Part shown: positions 10,666 through 21,626 of the stretch, one piece after another | How the letters are laid out: each line of letters begins with the position of its first letter | Numbering within the stretch: position 1 is the stretch's first letter | Assembly: GCA_019279435.1 (NCBI GenBank) | Contig: JAAALK010000283.1 | Coordinates: forward strand, 66,198,642-66,262,641 | Length of the DNA stretch: 64,000 nt | Direction: 5' to 3' | Source of the DNA: Zizania palustris | Taxonomy: Eukaryota; Streptophyta; Magnoliopsida; Poales; Poaceae | Translations under genes and position numbers: made by a program | The notes under the pieces: model-generated | Seen by the model: only the letters and a program-made list of their open reading frames with translations | Told to the model about the DNA's origin: nothing | Databases searched by the model: none

Positions 10666-12643
10666 TGTTGGACCGGAAACGGCGACCAGAGGGGGGGTGA
10701 ATGGGAGCTTTTAAAACTTCGGGCTAAAAACTTAGCCTTCGGGTCTGTTCTATCTTCTGCGGAACAGGCTTCGAACACACCCTTCGAAGGTCTGGTTCGG
10801 AGGTACTTCGACACCTTCGAACACAGGCTTCGGAGAGGCAAAAGTTCGAAGTCAAGAAGACTTCGCTCCACTTACAACCCTCGAAAATCTACTCTGCTAA
10901 GTCAGTGCAGGCTCCGTACACGAGGTGCTTCGAGCAGGCTTCGCACTTCACCCTTCGCAAGAGTGGACAGCCCTCTGAGGACTTCGACCAAGTACTTGGC
11001 GACAGCAACGGGTGCTGGGCTTCGTACCCGAAGGTCTACACGCACACGCAAATGGACTACGCTAAGGGCTTCGACACAAGAAGCACTACGGGAACAGAAC
11101 AGGGCTTCGCTAGTAAGCAGCGAGGTCTTGCCTCGTGTTACACAGAGCGACAGCACACTGTAAAACACACTTCACGATAAAAACACCCTTAGCCAAGACA
11201 GGCTTCGGTGAACTAAAACTAGCGAAGTATGCAATACGAGCTCAAGCAAAAGCACACAGAAGCAGGGCTTCGCCGCTTGAACAAGGAACACAAAATAAAT
11301 GAACTCTGGATGAATATAGCGAGGTCTGTCTACAGGAGCTCAACAGTAAATGCTCAAAGTGTTCAATGTTACCTACCGAGCCCCCATATATATAGCCCAC
11401 GGCTTCATCCTAAGGAAGTGACTACTTTACCCCTAGGGTTTACAACAGATTTGTCTCTACAGAACTAAGGGGTACAAAAGGTAGTCCACCTTTATTTTGG
11501 AGGCTTCTCTGTCAGCTGCAGAGGGGACAGTGTCAGCCTTTTTCAGAACAGACAGTGTCAGCCTTTACAGAGTTGACTTCTGGAACCTCCCAACGCACGC
11601 GAAGGTGCGGTAGCTTCGGCGAGAAGCCAGCAGCCTGATGGCCTTCGCTCCGCCGAAGAAGTCCTTCGATACAGTGACGGTTTTGAGCCGAAGCCGTCAA
11701 AGCCCTTGGGCCTTCGCACCACCACCTCCGGAGTGGATCACCACGGCTTCGCAGCTACTCCAAGCTCGAACACCGTCCGTCCGTGTACCGAAGCCATGCA
11801 TGGCCGAAGCACCTCAAGTCATCCTCACTCCGAAGCCTCACCTTCGGAGTACCACCCTTCGAAGTCCCTCCTTCGTCCAAGGCCTCCGCATGAAGCATTC
11901 CATGAGCACTCCGTCGCAGTGCCTCTTCCCGAGCACACTCCTCGACGAGCCTCACCCGGACCATGCCTTCGATGCGCCTCGACTTCTGAGACCTTCGTCG
12001 GGTAACCTTCGAGTGTCTCCCTCCGGAGCACACTTCGAACACCTTGCCTCCGCAGAGGACTTGTTTCACCAACTCCGAAGTCACTCCATTCGGAGTACCT
12101 TCGAAGTGCCTCATGTCCGAGGACTTTATCTCGGAGTACCTTCAGCCGGAGCCACGCTCCGCACTCTCTGCCTTCACCTGGCACGCCTCGACCCGAGGAC
12201 CGACCCGGACCACCTTCGCAGCCACCGTGACGGAGCTCCCCGCTCCCCTGGCATCAAGCCTCCTGCTTGACCCAGGTTCACCCGGCTCGAACCCTGTCCG
12301 TTGCCTCCGAAGTCCCTGCGCACCACAGACAAGCAAACAAGTGTATCCAGTACTCCGGAGACCTCTCCGGGTTAGCAACCTTCAGTACACACTCCGGTGT
12401 ACCGCCCAAAGTACCGAAGCCATCGGTACGAACCCAGTCATCGTGTACTGCCGGACCCCTCCGACAGGTACACTCCGCTGCACAGCTGCAGCAAGCAAAC
12501 ACCGAACATACTCCGGTGAAACACCTCCGAACACCCTTCGGAGGTACTACCTCCGAAGCCCTTCCGGAGGTACCCTTCGAACAGAGGGTAAATAATCCTG
12601 TCAATCACTCATCACATACACCGAAACCACCCTTGGTTTCTCA
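10666..12643 (-). repeat. SIRE-1 5' LTR
   Basis: The 1978-bp copy is nearly identical to 1816-3793, with three transitions seen by eye and no indels. It carries the same CGAAG-rich U3 and the promoter that should drive gag-pol. Confidence 0.96.
11386..11395 (-). promoter_or_regulatory. Likely TATA box of SIRE-1 5' LTR
   Basis: This is the 5' LTR copy of the CTATATATAT motif described at 2536-2545, here positioned to start transcription of gag-pol. Confidence 0.5.
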
Positions 12644-12648
12644 ACCTT
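12644..12648 (+). repeat. Right target-site duplication of SIRE-1 (ACCTT)
   Basis: Exact copy of 1811-1815, directly after the LTR terminal TCA. Confidence 0.97.
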
Positions 12649-15504
12649 ATTCACTGTGACTTGTGGACCTCTCCGATCATGAGTATTTCTGGTTATAAAT
12701 ATTATCTGGTTGTTCTTGATGATTTTTCTCACTACTCATGGACGTTTCCCTTACGGTCCAAGTCGGATGCCTTCCCCACGCTCACTCACTTTTTTGCTTG
12801 GGTCTCTACTCAGTTTGGGGTTACTATCAAGGCTGTCCAATGTGATAATGGTCGTGAGTTTGACAACTCTGCTTCCCGGGCCTTCTTCCTCTCGAAGGGA
12901 GTCCAGTTGCGCATGTCCTGCCCCTATACCTCCCCTCAGAATGGCAAGGCTGAGCGCATGATTCGCACCACTAATAATGTTATGCGCTCCATGCTCTTTC
13001 AGGCTTCGGTTCCCGCTCGCTTCTGGGCTGAGAGCCTCCTTACTGCCACATATGTGCTCAACCGCCTGCCTTCTAAGGCCACGAGCGCTCCCACCCCTCA
13101 CCATGCCTTGTTCGGTACCCCACCTTCCTACACTCACCTTCGTGTTTTCGGGTGTGCTTGCTATCCCAACACTTCTGCCACTGCTCCTCATAAGCTTGCG
13201 CCCCGCTCGACCCTATGTGCGTTTCTTGGCTATTCCCCCGATCATAAGGGGTACCGTTGCTTTGACCTCTCCTCTCGTCGTGTCCTTATCTCACGACACG
13301 TCATCTTCGCTGAGTCTGTCTTTCCTTTCTCCGTTGACTCCACACCCACCACCAGCCTTGAGTTGGACTCCCTGTTTTCTACTGACCCGGTGGTTCAGCC
13401 ACCTTTGTCTTCTGCAGGTACATCACCGATTGTTCCGGTGGCTCTCCCGCCAGCTGACGAGCCGTGTGTGGTGGCGGAGCTACCCGTTGTGCCGCCCGCG
13501 GCCCCTGTGCCCCCGGCTGTGCCACGTGCGGCCACTCATCACCAGCCGGTGTGGCCCTCCGTGCCATGCGCGGCCCCGACGTCCTCGTCCGTGCAGCACG
13601 CGGCCCCGTCCCTGTCGCCTCCTGTGCCCGGGGTTGGCCCGCTGTTGCCGTCGGCGTCGTGTTCTGCCCCGGACGCGGCCCCGCCCGTGCCCCGTGTCCC
13701 CGCGACACCTGCTGCGCCACGCGCGGCCCCGGCGTCTTCTTCCCGCTACGCCAACCCTGTTCGGGTCTACCAGCGCCGCCCGACGGTGGTTGCACCGGCC
13801 TGCTCTCGCGCCGAGCCGCCGGTGTACCACCCGCCCCTCCTCCACCGCGATCCCCGCCACACTCACCCGATGGTGACTCGGCGGGCTGCGGGGGTCCTCC
13901 GTCCAGTTGACCGCCTGGTCCTCTCCGCCGCTACGGAGCCACCAGTCTCTCCCATACCCTCCACTGTTCGTGGCGCCCTGGCGGATCCTCACTGGCGCCA
14001 CGCGATGGAGGAAGAATATGCGGCCCTTCTGGCTAATCAGACATGGGACCTGGTGCCTCGCCCCTCTGGCTGCAATGTGGTCACCGGCAAGTGGATCTGG
14101 ACACATAAACGCAAGGCAGATGGCTCGCTGGATCGCTACAAGGCTCGCTGGGTCCTTCGAGGTTTCACCCAGCGCCCTGGAGTTGACTATGATGAGACCT
14201 TCAGCCCGGTGGTGAAGCCTGCTACTGTCCGGACCGTGCTCTCCCTGGCTCTTTCGCGGTCCTGGCCAGTTCACCAGCTCGATGTGAAGAATGCCTTCCT
14301 CCATGGCACCCTGACGGAGACTGTCTACTGCAGCCAGCCTGCGGGTTTTGTGGATCCCGCTCACCCTGAGCGTGTTTGCCGGCTCAACAAGTCTCTGTAT
14401 GGTCTGAAGCAGGCTCCTCGGGCGTGGTACAGTCGGTTCGCCTCCTTTCTAGTGTCTGTGGGGTTCAGCGAAGCCAAGAGTGACACTTCTTTGTTTGTCC
14501 TCCACCGCGGTGCTGAGTCAGCCTACTTGCTGCTTTATGTGGATGACATTATCCTCACTGCGTCCAGCCAGTCTCTACTTCAGCGGATTGTCTCCTCGTT
14601 GCAGCAGGAGTTTGCCATGAAGGACCTTGGTGTGCTCCATCACTTCTTGGGCGTGACAGTGGAACACCGCCCTGATGGCCTCTTCCTTCACCAGCGCCAG
14701 TACACCTTGGATGTCCTCCAACGCGCAAGGATGACTGACTGCAAGCCCTGTGCCACTCCAGTCGATGCTCAGTCCAAGATTTCCGGTACAAAGGGTACAC
14801 CGGTGGATGATCCCACTGCCTACCGAAGCATTGCTGGCGCCCTTCAGTACCTCACTTTCACTCGGCCGGATATCTCCTATGCGGTGCAGCAGGTGTGCCT
14901 TCACATGCACGACCCCAGGGACCCACACCTTTCTGCTATGAAGCGGATTCTCCGCTATCTGCGTGGCTCCCTCGACTTTGGGCTTCACCTTCGGCGTTCT
15001 CCTGTTGCTGACCTCGTGGTTTACACGGACGCCGACTGGGCGGGCTGCCCAGACACGCGTCGCTCCACCTCCGGCTACGCCGTCTTCCTTGGTGGCAACC
15101 TCGTGTCTTGGTCATCCAAGCGGCAGCCGGTTGTCTCCCGCTCCAGTGCCGAGGCTGAGTACCGGGCTGTTGCTAATGGGGTGGCCGAGGCATCCTGGCT
15201 CCGACAGCTCCTCGGGGAGCTCCATTGCCCCCTCGCCAGGAGTACGTTGGTCTACTGCGACAACGTCAGCGCCGTCTACCTCTCCACCAACCCCGTCCAG
15301 CACCAACGCACCAAGCATGTGGAAATTGACCTCCACTTCGTTCGTGATCGTGTCGCCGTGGGAGCTGTCCGTGTCCTACATGTGCCTACCACCTCCCAGT
15401 TCGCCGACATCTTCACCAAAGGCTTGCCTTCCTCCACCTTCTCCGAGTTCCGCTCCAGTCTCAACATCCGCTGCGCCGGAGTTTCGACTGCGGGGGGGTG
15501 TTAG
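12649..15504 (+). CDS. Copia-1 pol: integrase core, reverse transcriptase, RNase H (3' part of split polyprotein)
   Basis: The frame resumes the Copia-1 polyprotein exactly in phase with codon 1813-1815 once SIRE-1 and one duplication are ignored. Integrase shows an LVVLDDFSHYSW segment, CDNGREFDNS and QNGKAERMIR. A Pro/Ala-rich linker spans about 13380-13760. RT shows QLDVKNAFLHG and YVDDIILTAS near 14535. RNase H shows TDADWAGCPDTRRSTSGY and SSAEAEYRAVA, followed by the usual THQRTKH-like end (QHQRTKHVEIDLHFV) and DIFTKGLP. It stops at 15502-15504, overlapping the first bases of the 3' LTR. No internal stop is present, so the SIRE-1 insertion looks like the first lethal lesion in this copy. 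Confidence 0.92.
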   Translation: MHCDLWTSPIMSISGYKYYLVVLDDFSHYSWTFPLRSKSDAFPTLTHFFAWVSTQFGVTIKAVQCDNGREFDNSASRAFFLSKGVQLRMSCPYTSPQNGKAERMIRTTNNVMRSMLFQASVPARFWAESLLTATYVLNRLPSKATSAPTPHHALFGTPPSYTHLRVFGCACYPNTSATAPHKLAPRSTLCAFLGYSPDHKGYRCFDLSSRRVLISRHVIFAESVFPFSVDSTPTTSLELDSLFSTDPVVQPPLSSAGTSPIVPVALPPADEPCVVAELPVVPPAAPVPPAVPRAATHHQPVWPSVPCAAPTSSSVQHAAPSLSPPVPGVGPLLPSASCSAPDAAPPVPRVPATPAAPRAAPASSSRYANPVRVYQRRPTVVAPACSRAEPPVYHPPLLHRDPRHTHPMVTRRAAGVLRPVDRLVLSAATEPPVSPIPSTVRGALADPHWRHAMEEEYAALLANQTWDLVPRPSGCNVVTGKWIWTHKRKADGSLDRYKARWVLRGFTQRPGVDYDETFSPVVKPATVRTVLSLALSRSWPVHQLDVKNAFLHGTLTETVYCSQPAGFVDPAHPERVCRLNKSLYGLKQAPRAWYSRFASFLVSVGFSEAKSDTSLFVLHRGAESAYLLLYVDDIILTASSQSLLQRIVSSLQQEFAMKDLGVLHHFLGVTVEHRPDGLFLHQRQYTLDVLQRARMTDCKPCATPVDAQSKISGTKGTPVDDPTAYRSIAGALQYLTFTRPDISYAVQQVCLHMHDPRDPHLSAMKRILRYLRGSLDFGLHLRRSPVADLVVYTDADWAGCPDTRRSTSGYAVFLGGNLVSWSSKRQPVVSRSSAEAEYRAVANGVAEASWLRQLLGELHCPLARSTLVYCDNVSAVYLSTNPVQHQRTKHVEIDLHFVRDRVAVGAVRVLHVPTTSQFADIFTKGLPSSTFSEFRSSLNIRCAGVSTAGGC

Positions 15505-15606
15505 AGTGTGTGTGTGGCCCCCTGGTGTGTGGGCCCCTCTTGTAAGGCTCCCCTTTTATCCTCCCAACCCTAGGGAGAGGAATCCATTGACTCATCTCTT
15601 CCTACA
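15499..15606 (+). repeat. Copia-1 3' LTR (short)
   Basis: A G-rich polypurine tract (15490-15498) is followed by TGTTAGAGTGTGTGTGTGG. The end is set at CTACA (15606), the first TG...CA closing consistent with a short plant copia LTR. The 5' LTR is outside the window, so the right boundary is inferred. Confidence 0.55.
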
Positions 15607-15879
15607 GTAATAACTTTGTACCCTTTGCTGAAGCAGTTCACTACCGATAAGCTCGTGGTCGGGTGGATCATGAAGTAACATCAGTCACCATCGATAGAGT
15701 TTGATCGAGATGAGAATGGTAAAGATCAAGAAGAGAGAGCAAGATAGGGAAGTTATATAATGGTTGAGAGTAAAGACTGAAGAGAGGAGACATGACTTTA
15801 TAATAGTGTTCTTCTGTCCGCCCAAATTTTCGGGCTTGTATTCTTCTACCTGCCCAAATTTTCAACAAAATTTTGTATG
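15607..15879. other. Unassigned spacer right of Copia-1
   Basis: A-rich sequence with GAGA stretches (about 15700-15790). No gene or recognised element end is seen. It may be part of the CACTA fragment that follows. Confidence 0.4.
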
Positions 15880-16140
15880 CATCAGTCTTTAGTGACGAGT
15901 CTAGATATTCACGCGTCACTAAAGGTAGGTCTTTAGTGACGGGTCTAAATATTCACACGTCACTAAAAGTAGGTCTTTAGTGACGGGTCTCAACGTTGTC
16001 CGTCACTAAAGATCAATTTAGAATTTGGCAACTTATTAGTGAAGGACATCATTCAGACCCATCACTAAAGGTATATTAGTGACATGTGTCTTTTATCCAT
16101 CACTAAAACTATGTCACTAAAGATCATTTGTGTGGTAGTG
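15880..16140 (+). mobile_element. CACTA-type terminal fragment with CTTTAGTGAC subterminal repeats
   Basis: The segment contains at least six copies of TTTAGTGACGGGTCT- or GTCACTAAAG-like words in both orientations and ends at TGTGGTAGTG (16140), the inverse of a CACTACCACA terminal repeat. This is the signature of a CACTA right end. A matching left terminus was not found, so the fragment is either truncated or fused to the decayed element to its right. Confidence 0.55.
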
Positions 16141-16359
16141 TTCATTCTCCCTTGGGATCTACTTGAGGACCTCTTACCTTTAAATTTGGATTTAGATTTA
16201 GACCCACTTACACTTAGTAGATCCATCATTTTCTTAAAACCCCTTAACCCCACCATTTTTCAATGGCCTACTATGAAAAAGAGTAAACCGCTTTTGATGA
16301 ACCGTGCAACACGATGTAAATAAATGTAATATACTAACAACATAAGTCTTGTACAACTG

Positions 16360-19300
16360 TTAGAAATAGTCATTGTCATTAGGATTTGCTAGATCATAGG
16401 TCTCATCATCACTATCATGTGATATGATATAATCCTCTTGGTGCTCGGGAGGTGAAATGTTATCATCACTGTCATTGCATAAATATAATATATGTAGTAG
16501 TTCTAAGGCCTTGTCATCCTCAACTTCATATTCTTCATTGTCATCGGCACTACTTTCGTTATCTACTTTTATGTTCAAAGCTTCCGTCAAGTCAATCACG
16601 AACGTGTCTAGTAGCCCATCTTCTTGAAAGAACTCCCTATCATACGTGTTGAGGTCTATATTATAATCTTCGTTGTTGAGAACAAGCAGTTTATTGTGTA
16701 GTGACACCTTGTACACACCATCTCAACATTTGAGACATGCGATAGTTTTGCATGGGTAGGAGATATAGTAAATATGTGTCTCCTATTAAGCCATGATGTA
16801 AAAATCTTCACTCGACAAGATGATGTTTTGATGAATTTAAACTAGCCAAAGATCGGGGGTTCGTCTGACTACTTTGGGATCAAACTAGTGGCATGAATAC
16901 AATAGGATTAAGAAGTTTCCTCCCATCGAAACTCAGTTCATATATTTCTTTGATTCATTTGTAGTATTCAAAACAATCTATGCTTGGAGTAAAAGCTCTA
17001 GAATCTGTTGTTCTTTGGTTGGGCCAGCTCTGCTCATGGCTTGTTGTGTGAAAGCAATAGCCATTCACATCGTAAGCTTTAAATGACTTGACCCTATAGG
17101 CACAACCATTTGCAACTTATCTCAACTCGACACTCATAGATGCATTGGTTCTTCCCTATGGATTTAAACGAGATTGTCATGTGTATTAGTTGCATGTAAG
17201 ATACAGTTGAAATGTAAAACTAACTAGGAGCTAAGTTAGAAAGTACCTTCTATTTGAACCAAGAAATGAAATTAGGATGGTCAGTTCCCGCACTATCCTT
17301 AAGAAGGTTCGTAGATTCCTCAAGGGTAGGGTGCTTGATTCACGCTAGAATCATCGATGAAATTCCCTAAAGCAATGAGTGAGATTGGGGTTAGGGTCGT
17401 AACATGTAAGATCAATATGAGGGTGTCGCTTATTAAGCAATTACTCCATGTACGGCCCCACATCAGGAAGGTTTGTTATGGCATACAACATAATCAAGCA
17501 CCACTCTTCATGTTACAAGGTCTTGTTAGCCACACCACTTGCGCTTCCTAGTTGGCATTTGAAGATGCTAAGGTTTGATTCATCTTCCGAAAGATTATAA
17601 CGAGAAGGTGGATTATGCATGCTTGGGAGATTGTTCGGATAGTATCTAGTTGTGAAGTTTGTCACCACCTCCAGGATATATACCTCGACTATGGTTGTTT
17701 TAATTTTGCACTTATTCTTACATTTGTTCCGAATAATCATCTAGAATCTCATAATTGAATAGCACCAATGATTTTGGACCGAACCTCTCATCCGTGTCTC
17801 ATATGGAAGGTGTAAGTTCATATGTTGCATTGAATTAAATAAGTCACGCGGAAAGATCTTTTCTAACCTGTAGAGCAACACATACGCTAGTGTTTCCATG
17901 TCTACTACCATAGTGTGAGACAACTATTTAGAACAAAGTTGCTAGAAGAAATTGCTCAACTCAGCTAGCACTTGCCAGAGAGCTACCGGAAGAACTTGCT
18001 CAACTCAGCCAGCACTCACCAAACATCCTTAAGGACATAACCTCAAATCATCACCGGGAGCAGCCACTCAAGCCATATGTGACAGTCACAACACTTGAGC
18101 CTATTAATTCATAGAGTATCTATATTTACTTCTCTCTTCAGATTAAATGCATAGCAATTAGAGAACATCAAGTTTGGAACCACGCAAGTACGTCCCTCCT
18201 TTAAGCCCTTGTAAGAACAAAATTGGCCTTTGTCTTCATCTAGGATTTTCCGCCTGTAGGACATACCATGTATAGATTTGGTCTATTACATAGAGTCACC
18301 TAATAAAATCGGGCCTTAACGCTGTCCTTTGTCTTCTCAAGAATGTCCATGATTGTGCCAAAAACGGCATTGGTAACATTCTTCTCATTGTGCATTACAT
18401 TAATGTTGTGTGGAAGGAGGAGATATTCCATAAGCATGGCATGTGAATCCATGAGTGTTGCTCACCGTATCCAAGAAAATCTGCTCCCTATGCATTGATC
18501 TCGATAGAGTCTAAATGAGCATGAATCTCAGTGCTAGTCATCTGAGGTGGTGCTGAGTCTTTAATAGTCACACATTTTGTAAAGTTCTATCTCTTCTGAA
18601 CGGATGGTTTTGAGGAAGGAACTAACGATGCTTGTCAAACGAGGAATATTTGCCACCCTTGGCCAACCAAATGAACTTTAGAGCCGCTCGACATATAGAG
18701 CATGTGAACTTTCCATGTGCGCACCAACCACAGAATATTGCAGATGCTAGCATGCCATGCAGGGAGTAGAGATACCAAACATGCATTCTAAAGTTTGTCT
18801 TCAAAGCTCAATCATATGTCCACACATCGTCTTCCTCGACACAGACCAAATCATCCATCAGTGGATCTATGTACACACTCATATTCTTCTCCAGGTATGC
18901 AGACCCTAGATTATCAGTGACAAGAATATGTTATGCCATTGAAAGATGATATCGAGGGAAGATTGAAGGAGATAACAAACATTGGTCAATAATTGTATGA
19001 GGCAGTCATTATACCATATGGATTGAACTCATCTATTGCTAGAGTATTTCGTATATTATGTAGATATAAAGCTTTTTCAGGATAGAGTTGATCAAACATC
19101 TTCCACGCTTCACCATCCGATTGATTCCCCAGCTTGTCAAGGTTGTAACGAATCCTATTTGTGTCATGTCATCTATTTTTCAGACTCCTCGGTCATGTAA
19201 AGTCGTTTGATCCACAATATGAAGAGATGGTACTAAAGGATCTTCATGAGAATTGAGAGCTACCTCTTCCCATCATCAGCAGAGCCTACCTCAAGAAACC

Positions 19301-19945
19301 TAGAGGATTTGCAGTTAACACAACACTTTGTGTCTGTGTGCTCTTTCCTAAATAATATGCATCCATTTGAACAAGCATGTATCTACTCATATGGTATTCT
19401 ATGTACGTAGTACTTTCTTCGACTCGTATATGCTCTTTGGCAAAATGTGACCTTCCAGGAGAAGGCTACCAATAACCATAAACATGACATCCAGTTGAGA
19501 AACGCTAGTGTGCATGTGAAGGGGTTGTTGTGACATAGATAACATGTCATGAAACTCCTTTGCGGTTGGCTCCATCACTTCCTCTTAATGTGCTTCACCA
19601 AAATATGCATCTTCGAAGTCATCTAGCATGCATTTGATCCCTCCATCATTATCGTCCATGCATTATCGCACCACCTCATATATAGGATGATGGGCCTCAC
19701 CATGGTACGTCAACCGGGTATAGTTTGGCATAAACCCGTACTTACAAAAAGGTGTTTACCAATGGCCTCCTTTGTTTGTAGGTGTTTGTTCTCGCACTGA
19801 TTATTGGGACACCAGGTCTTATCAGATCACGTCTATTTTGTCTAGAAAATGTTGAATCCAAGAATTTCTTAGTGTTCTTGATCCATTCCATGTACACCTC
19901 GACCTAGCTAGGGTGGCCCTTGTACATCCACTCATGATTATTCAT
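16360..19945 (-). pseudogene. Decayed TNP2-type CACTA transposase
   Basis: Fragments in several frames follow TNP2 order from right to left. The N-terminal transposase-associated segment (HEWMYKGHPS, then VEVYMEWIKNTKKFLDS) starts at an ATG at 19943-19945 and is broken by an early stop. The Transposase_21 core appears at about 18950-19180 (SDGEAWKMFDQLYPE, FNPYGI, then FVISFNLPS) and at 18622-18804 (FCGWCAHGKFTCSIC, KGGKYSSFDKHR). A DUF4218-type segment follows at 17741-17923 (EKIFPRDLF, HLPYETRMRG) and 17513-17740 (RYNLSEDES). The acidic C-terminus is at 16360-16716 (NTYDREFFQEDGL). Stops and frameshifts throughout make it non-functional. It would have acted in the nucleus on CACTA ends. Confidence 0.75.
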
Positions 19946-20807
19946 CTTCTACTAAATTAGGAAACACCATCACTCATGTTTTACCATCAGAGGAAAATGA
20001 GATGCATCCAAGTGTCTAATAGGTAAGGTCCTTATAATCCCACCCAAGGATATTAAGATTAGGCTCATTTTCATGGACCACTCATCTCTAGCATAGAATT
20101 TTAGCAGCACCTTCTCGCTGTTCTCCAAATGCATGTCTTGGCAACATGCCAAGAGAATGTGCGTTCGGAGAACAATAGGGAGGTGCTGCCAAAATCTTGT
20201 GTTGGATTAGAACGGAGCATGAAAATGAACCTAATCTACACATCCTCTGGTTATCCAAAAAACGTGGACAATTCAAAATATACAGTTATGACCATAGATA
20301 TGCAAAGACTTGCATATTCCAAACTGTAAACTCTTCTAAATGGAAAATGGCTAGGTTACATGACACTTGTATGTACTAGTCTCAAATCATATTGAAAGAA
20401 CAAATTTTAAAATTTTTGGCATCATCTGCTTTATAATAACTAGCAATACTAACATAATATATATAAACTATCAAAAACAGGACACTATGGCCACAAGTAG
20501 AACAACGTGATGGCCAACATCCACATACACATCATGGCGCGATGGTCGGCATCCACATACACAATACAATAAATGGAAACATTAAAATAGCAATTATTGC
20601 ATGAATGAACATTTTTACTTGAACACTAATTAAACCTTGCAAACAAAGTATGAGTACATATATTAATCTACGAAATGTACATGTAAATCAAATTATCAAG
20701 TGCCTAAGACAATAATATATAAATAATAAACATTATATATGGCATTGCATTAGACAATAAGAACAAATATTAGAACTAAACATAATAAACATGTTAATTC
20801 TATGCAA
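19946..20807. other. CACTA-A upstream noncoding region
   Basis: AT-rich sequence upstream of the TNP2 remnant. Short frames here (for example 19970-20152) have no recognisable similarity. GATGG(C/T)CGGCATCCACATACACA-like words occur twice near 20509-20560. Confidence 0.4.
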
Positions 20808-20931
20808 AGAATATAAAGCTTGCATACAACAAAATGTAAAATACTAGAAATGACATTGCATATTAATTCGAGTTCAGAGAATATAAAGCTTGCATACAAT
20901 AAAATGTATGCCACTAGATATGACATTGCAT
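20808..20931. repeat. 70-bp tandem duplication
   Basis: The unit beginning AGAATATAAAGCTTGCATAC at 20808 recurs at 20878 with a few changes; both copies end near GACATTGCAT. A weaker third copy may precede it near 20738. Confidence 0.8.
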
Positions 20932-21019
20932 TATAAAATATACAATTAAGCATACTAATCAAATTTGTACATTGCAAAATTTTGTTTGCCACTCTCAGCG
21001 ACAATGCACCTAGGACACC

Positions 21020-21359
21020 AGGCAGAACACCTGACGCATTCGAAAAAGTTATTTGCTAAGTGCCCTAAAACTAGGGTTTGCCGAGTGTCCGTTATGACAC
21101 TCAACAAAGTTGTGTTTTTTTCGAGCTGGTGTCACGACATCAAAGTGGATGCTGGATTGATTTTTTTAAAAAAGATTTTTCCGAGTGTCTAGTTGTTTAC
21201 TAAGTCTATATGCCTGTGGCACTCGACAGCACTTGGCAAACAAAGAGTTCACTAAGTGTTTTTTTGAAAACACTCAACAAACTAATCTTCATCGAGTGTC
21301 CGAAATAATATACTCGATGAAGAATTTGACACTCGGTGAACTCCTTGTTTCTCATAGTG
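21020..21359 (-). repeat. CACTA-A subterminal repeats and terminal inverted repeat
   Basis: Degenerate GCCGAGTGTC and ACTCGGTGAA words in both orientations lead to CTCATAGTG at 21359. Transposase is thought to bind such subterminal repeats. The next three bases (ATT) would be one copy of the target duplication; its partner was not found. Confidence 0.65.
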
Positions 21360-21626
21360 ATTGGTTATAAAAAATAAGATAACTTATTACCTTTTAAGAG
21401 CTAATATGCATATTTATTTAAACCATGACTATTAGATCAGAATGATATATTACCTTTACCTTTAGGAGTTTAGATGTCGACTTTTTTAATCATATTAAAT
21501 TGATAAAAATGAATTGTTATTATTGATTCGATATATCTTAAATTTTATCTAATACATGTATCGACTGCATTATCCATAAATAAAATTACCTTATTTCATA
21601 TTAATTGATTCCGTGTGTGTGCACAG
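21360..21626. other. Spacer between CACTA-A and the first visible MADS exon
   Basis: AT-rich; probably intron sequence of the MADS-box gene upstream of its K-box exons. No I-domain exon is recognisable here. Confidence 0.4.

Larger units (their letters stand above)
1816..12643 (-). mobile_element. SIRE-1: full-length, apparently intact Sirevirus (Ty1/copia, SIRE/Maximus lineage)
   Basis: The element is 10,828 bp with two 1978-bp LTRs (1816-3793 and 10666-12643), a perfect 5-bp duplication, an initiator-Met primer site, a polypurine tract, and long open gag and pol frames on the minus strand. Sirevirus assignment rests on the ~2 kb LTRs, a long gag with coiled coils and two CCHC-type knuckles, the pol sequence type, and a long 3' noncoding stretch with repeated GGGGGAG tracts. 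By eye the two LTRs differ at three positions (1902/10752, 2120/10970, 2301/11151), all transitions, so insertion is very recent. No env-like ORF is seen between pol and the 3' LTR. Confidence 0.97.
1..15606 (+). mobile_element. Ty1/copia LTR retrotransposon Copia-1, split by SIRE-1, 5' end outside window
   Basis: The element occupies 1-1815 and 12649-15606. The gag frame is already open at the first base, so the 5' LTR, primer site and gag start lie left of the window. The reading frame ends at 15504, is followed by a G-rich polypurine tract and a short 3' LTR beginning TGTTAGAGTG. The domain order gag, protease, integrase, RT, RNase H is that of Ty1/copia (Pseudoviridae-type). Removing SIRE-1 and one copy of its 5-bp duplication restores one continuous frame, so Copia-1 may have been coding-competent before the insertion. 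The gag lacks an obvious CCHC knuckle, as seen in some plant copia lineages; I do not assign the lineage. Confidence 0.9.
16141..21359 (-). mobile_element. CACTA-A: decayed autonomous CACTA (En/Spm) transposon, left end undefined
   Basis: A decayed TNP2 transposase (16360-19945) reads leftward. The right end at 21355-21359 is TAGTG, inverse of CACTATGAGAAAC, preceded by 330 bp of degenerate TTTGCCGAGTG/ACTCGGTGAA repeats. The left terminus could not be paired with this TIR; it may have been deleted or replaced by the 15880-16140 fragment. Confidence 0.7.

Noticed and set aside
15637..15650. CACTACCGATAAG as a possible left CACTA terminus
   Set aside because: Its preceding bases (GTT) do not match those after the 16140 end (TTC), and the TIR differs from both nearby right ends.
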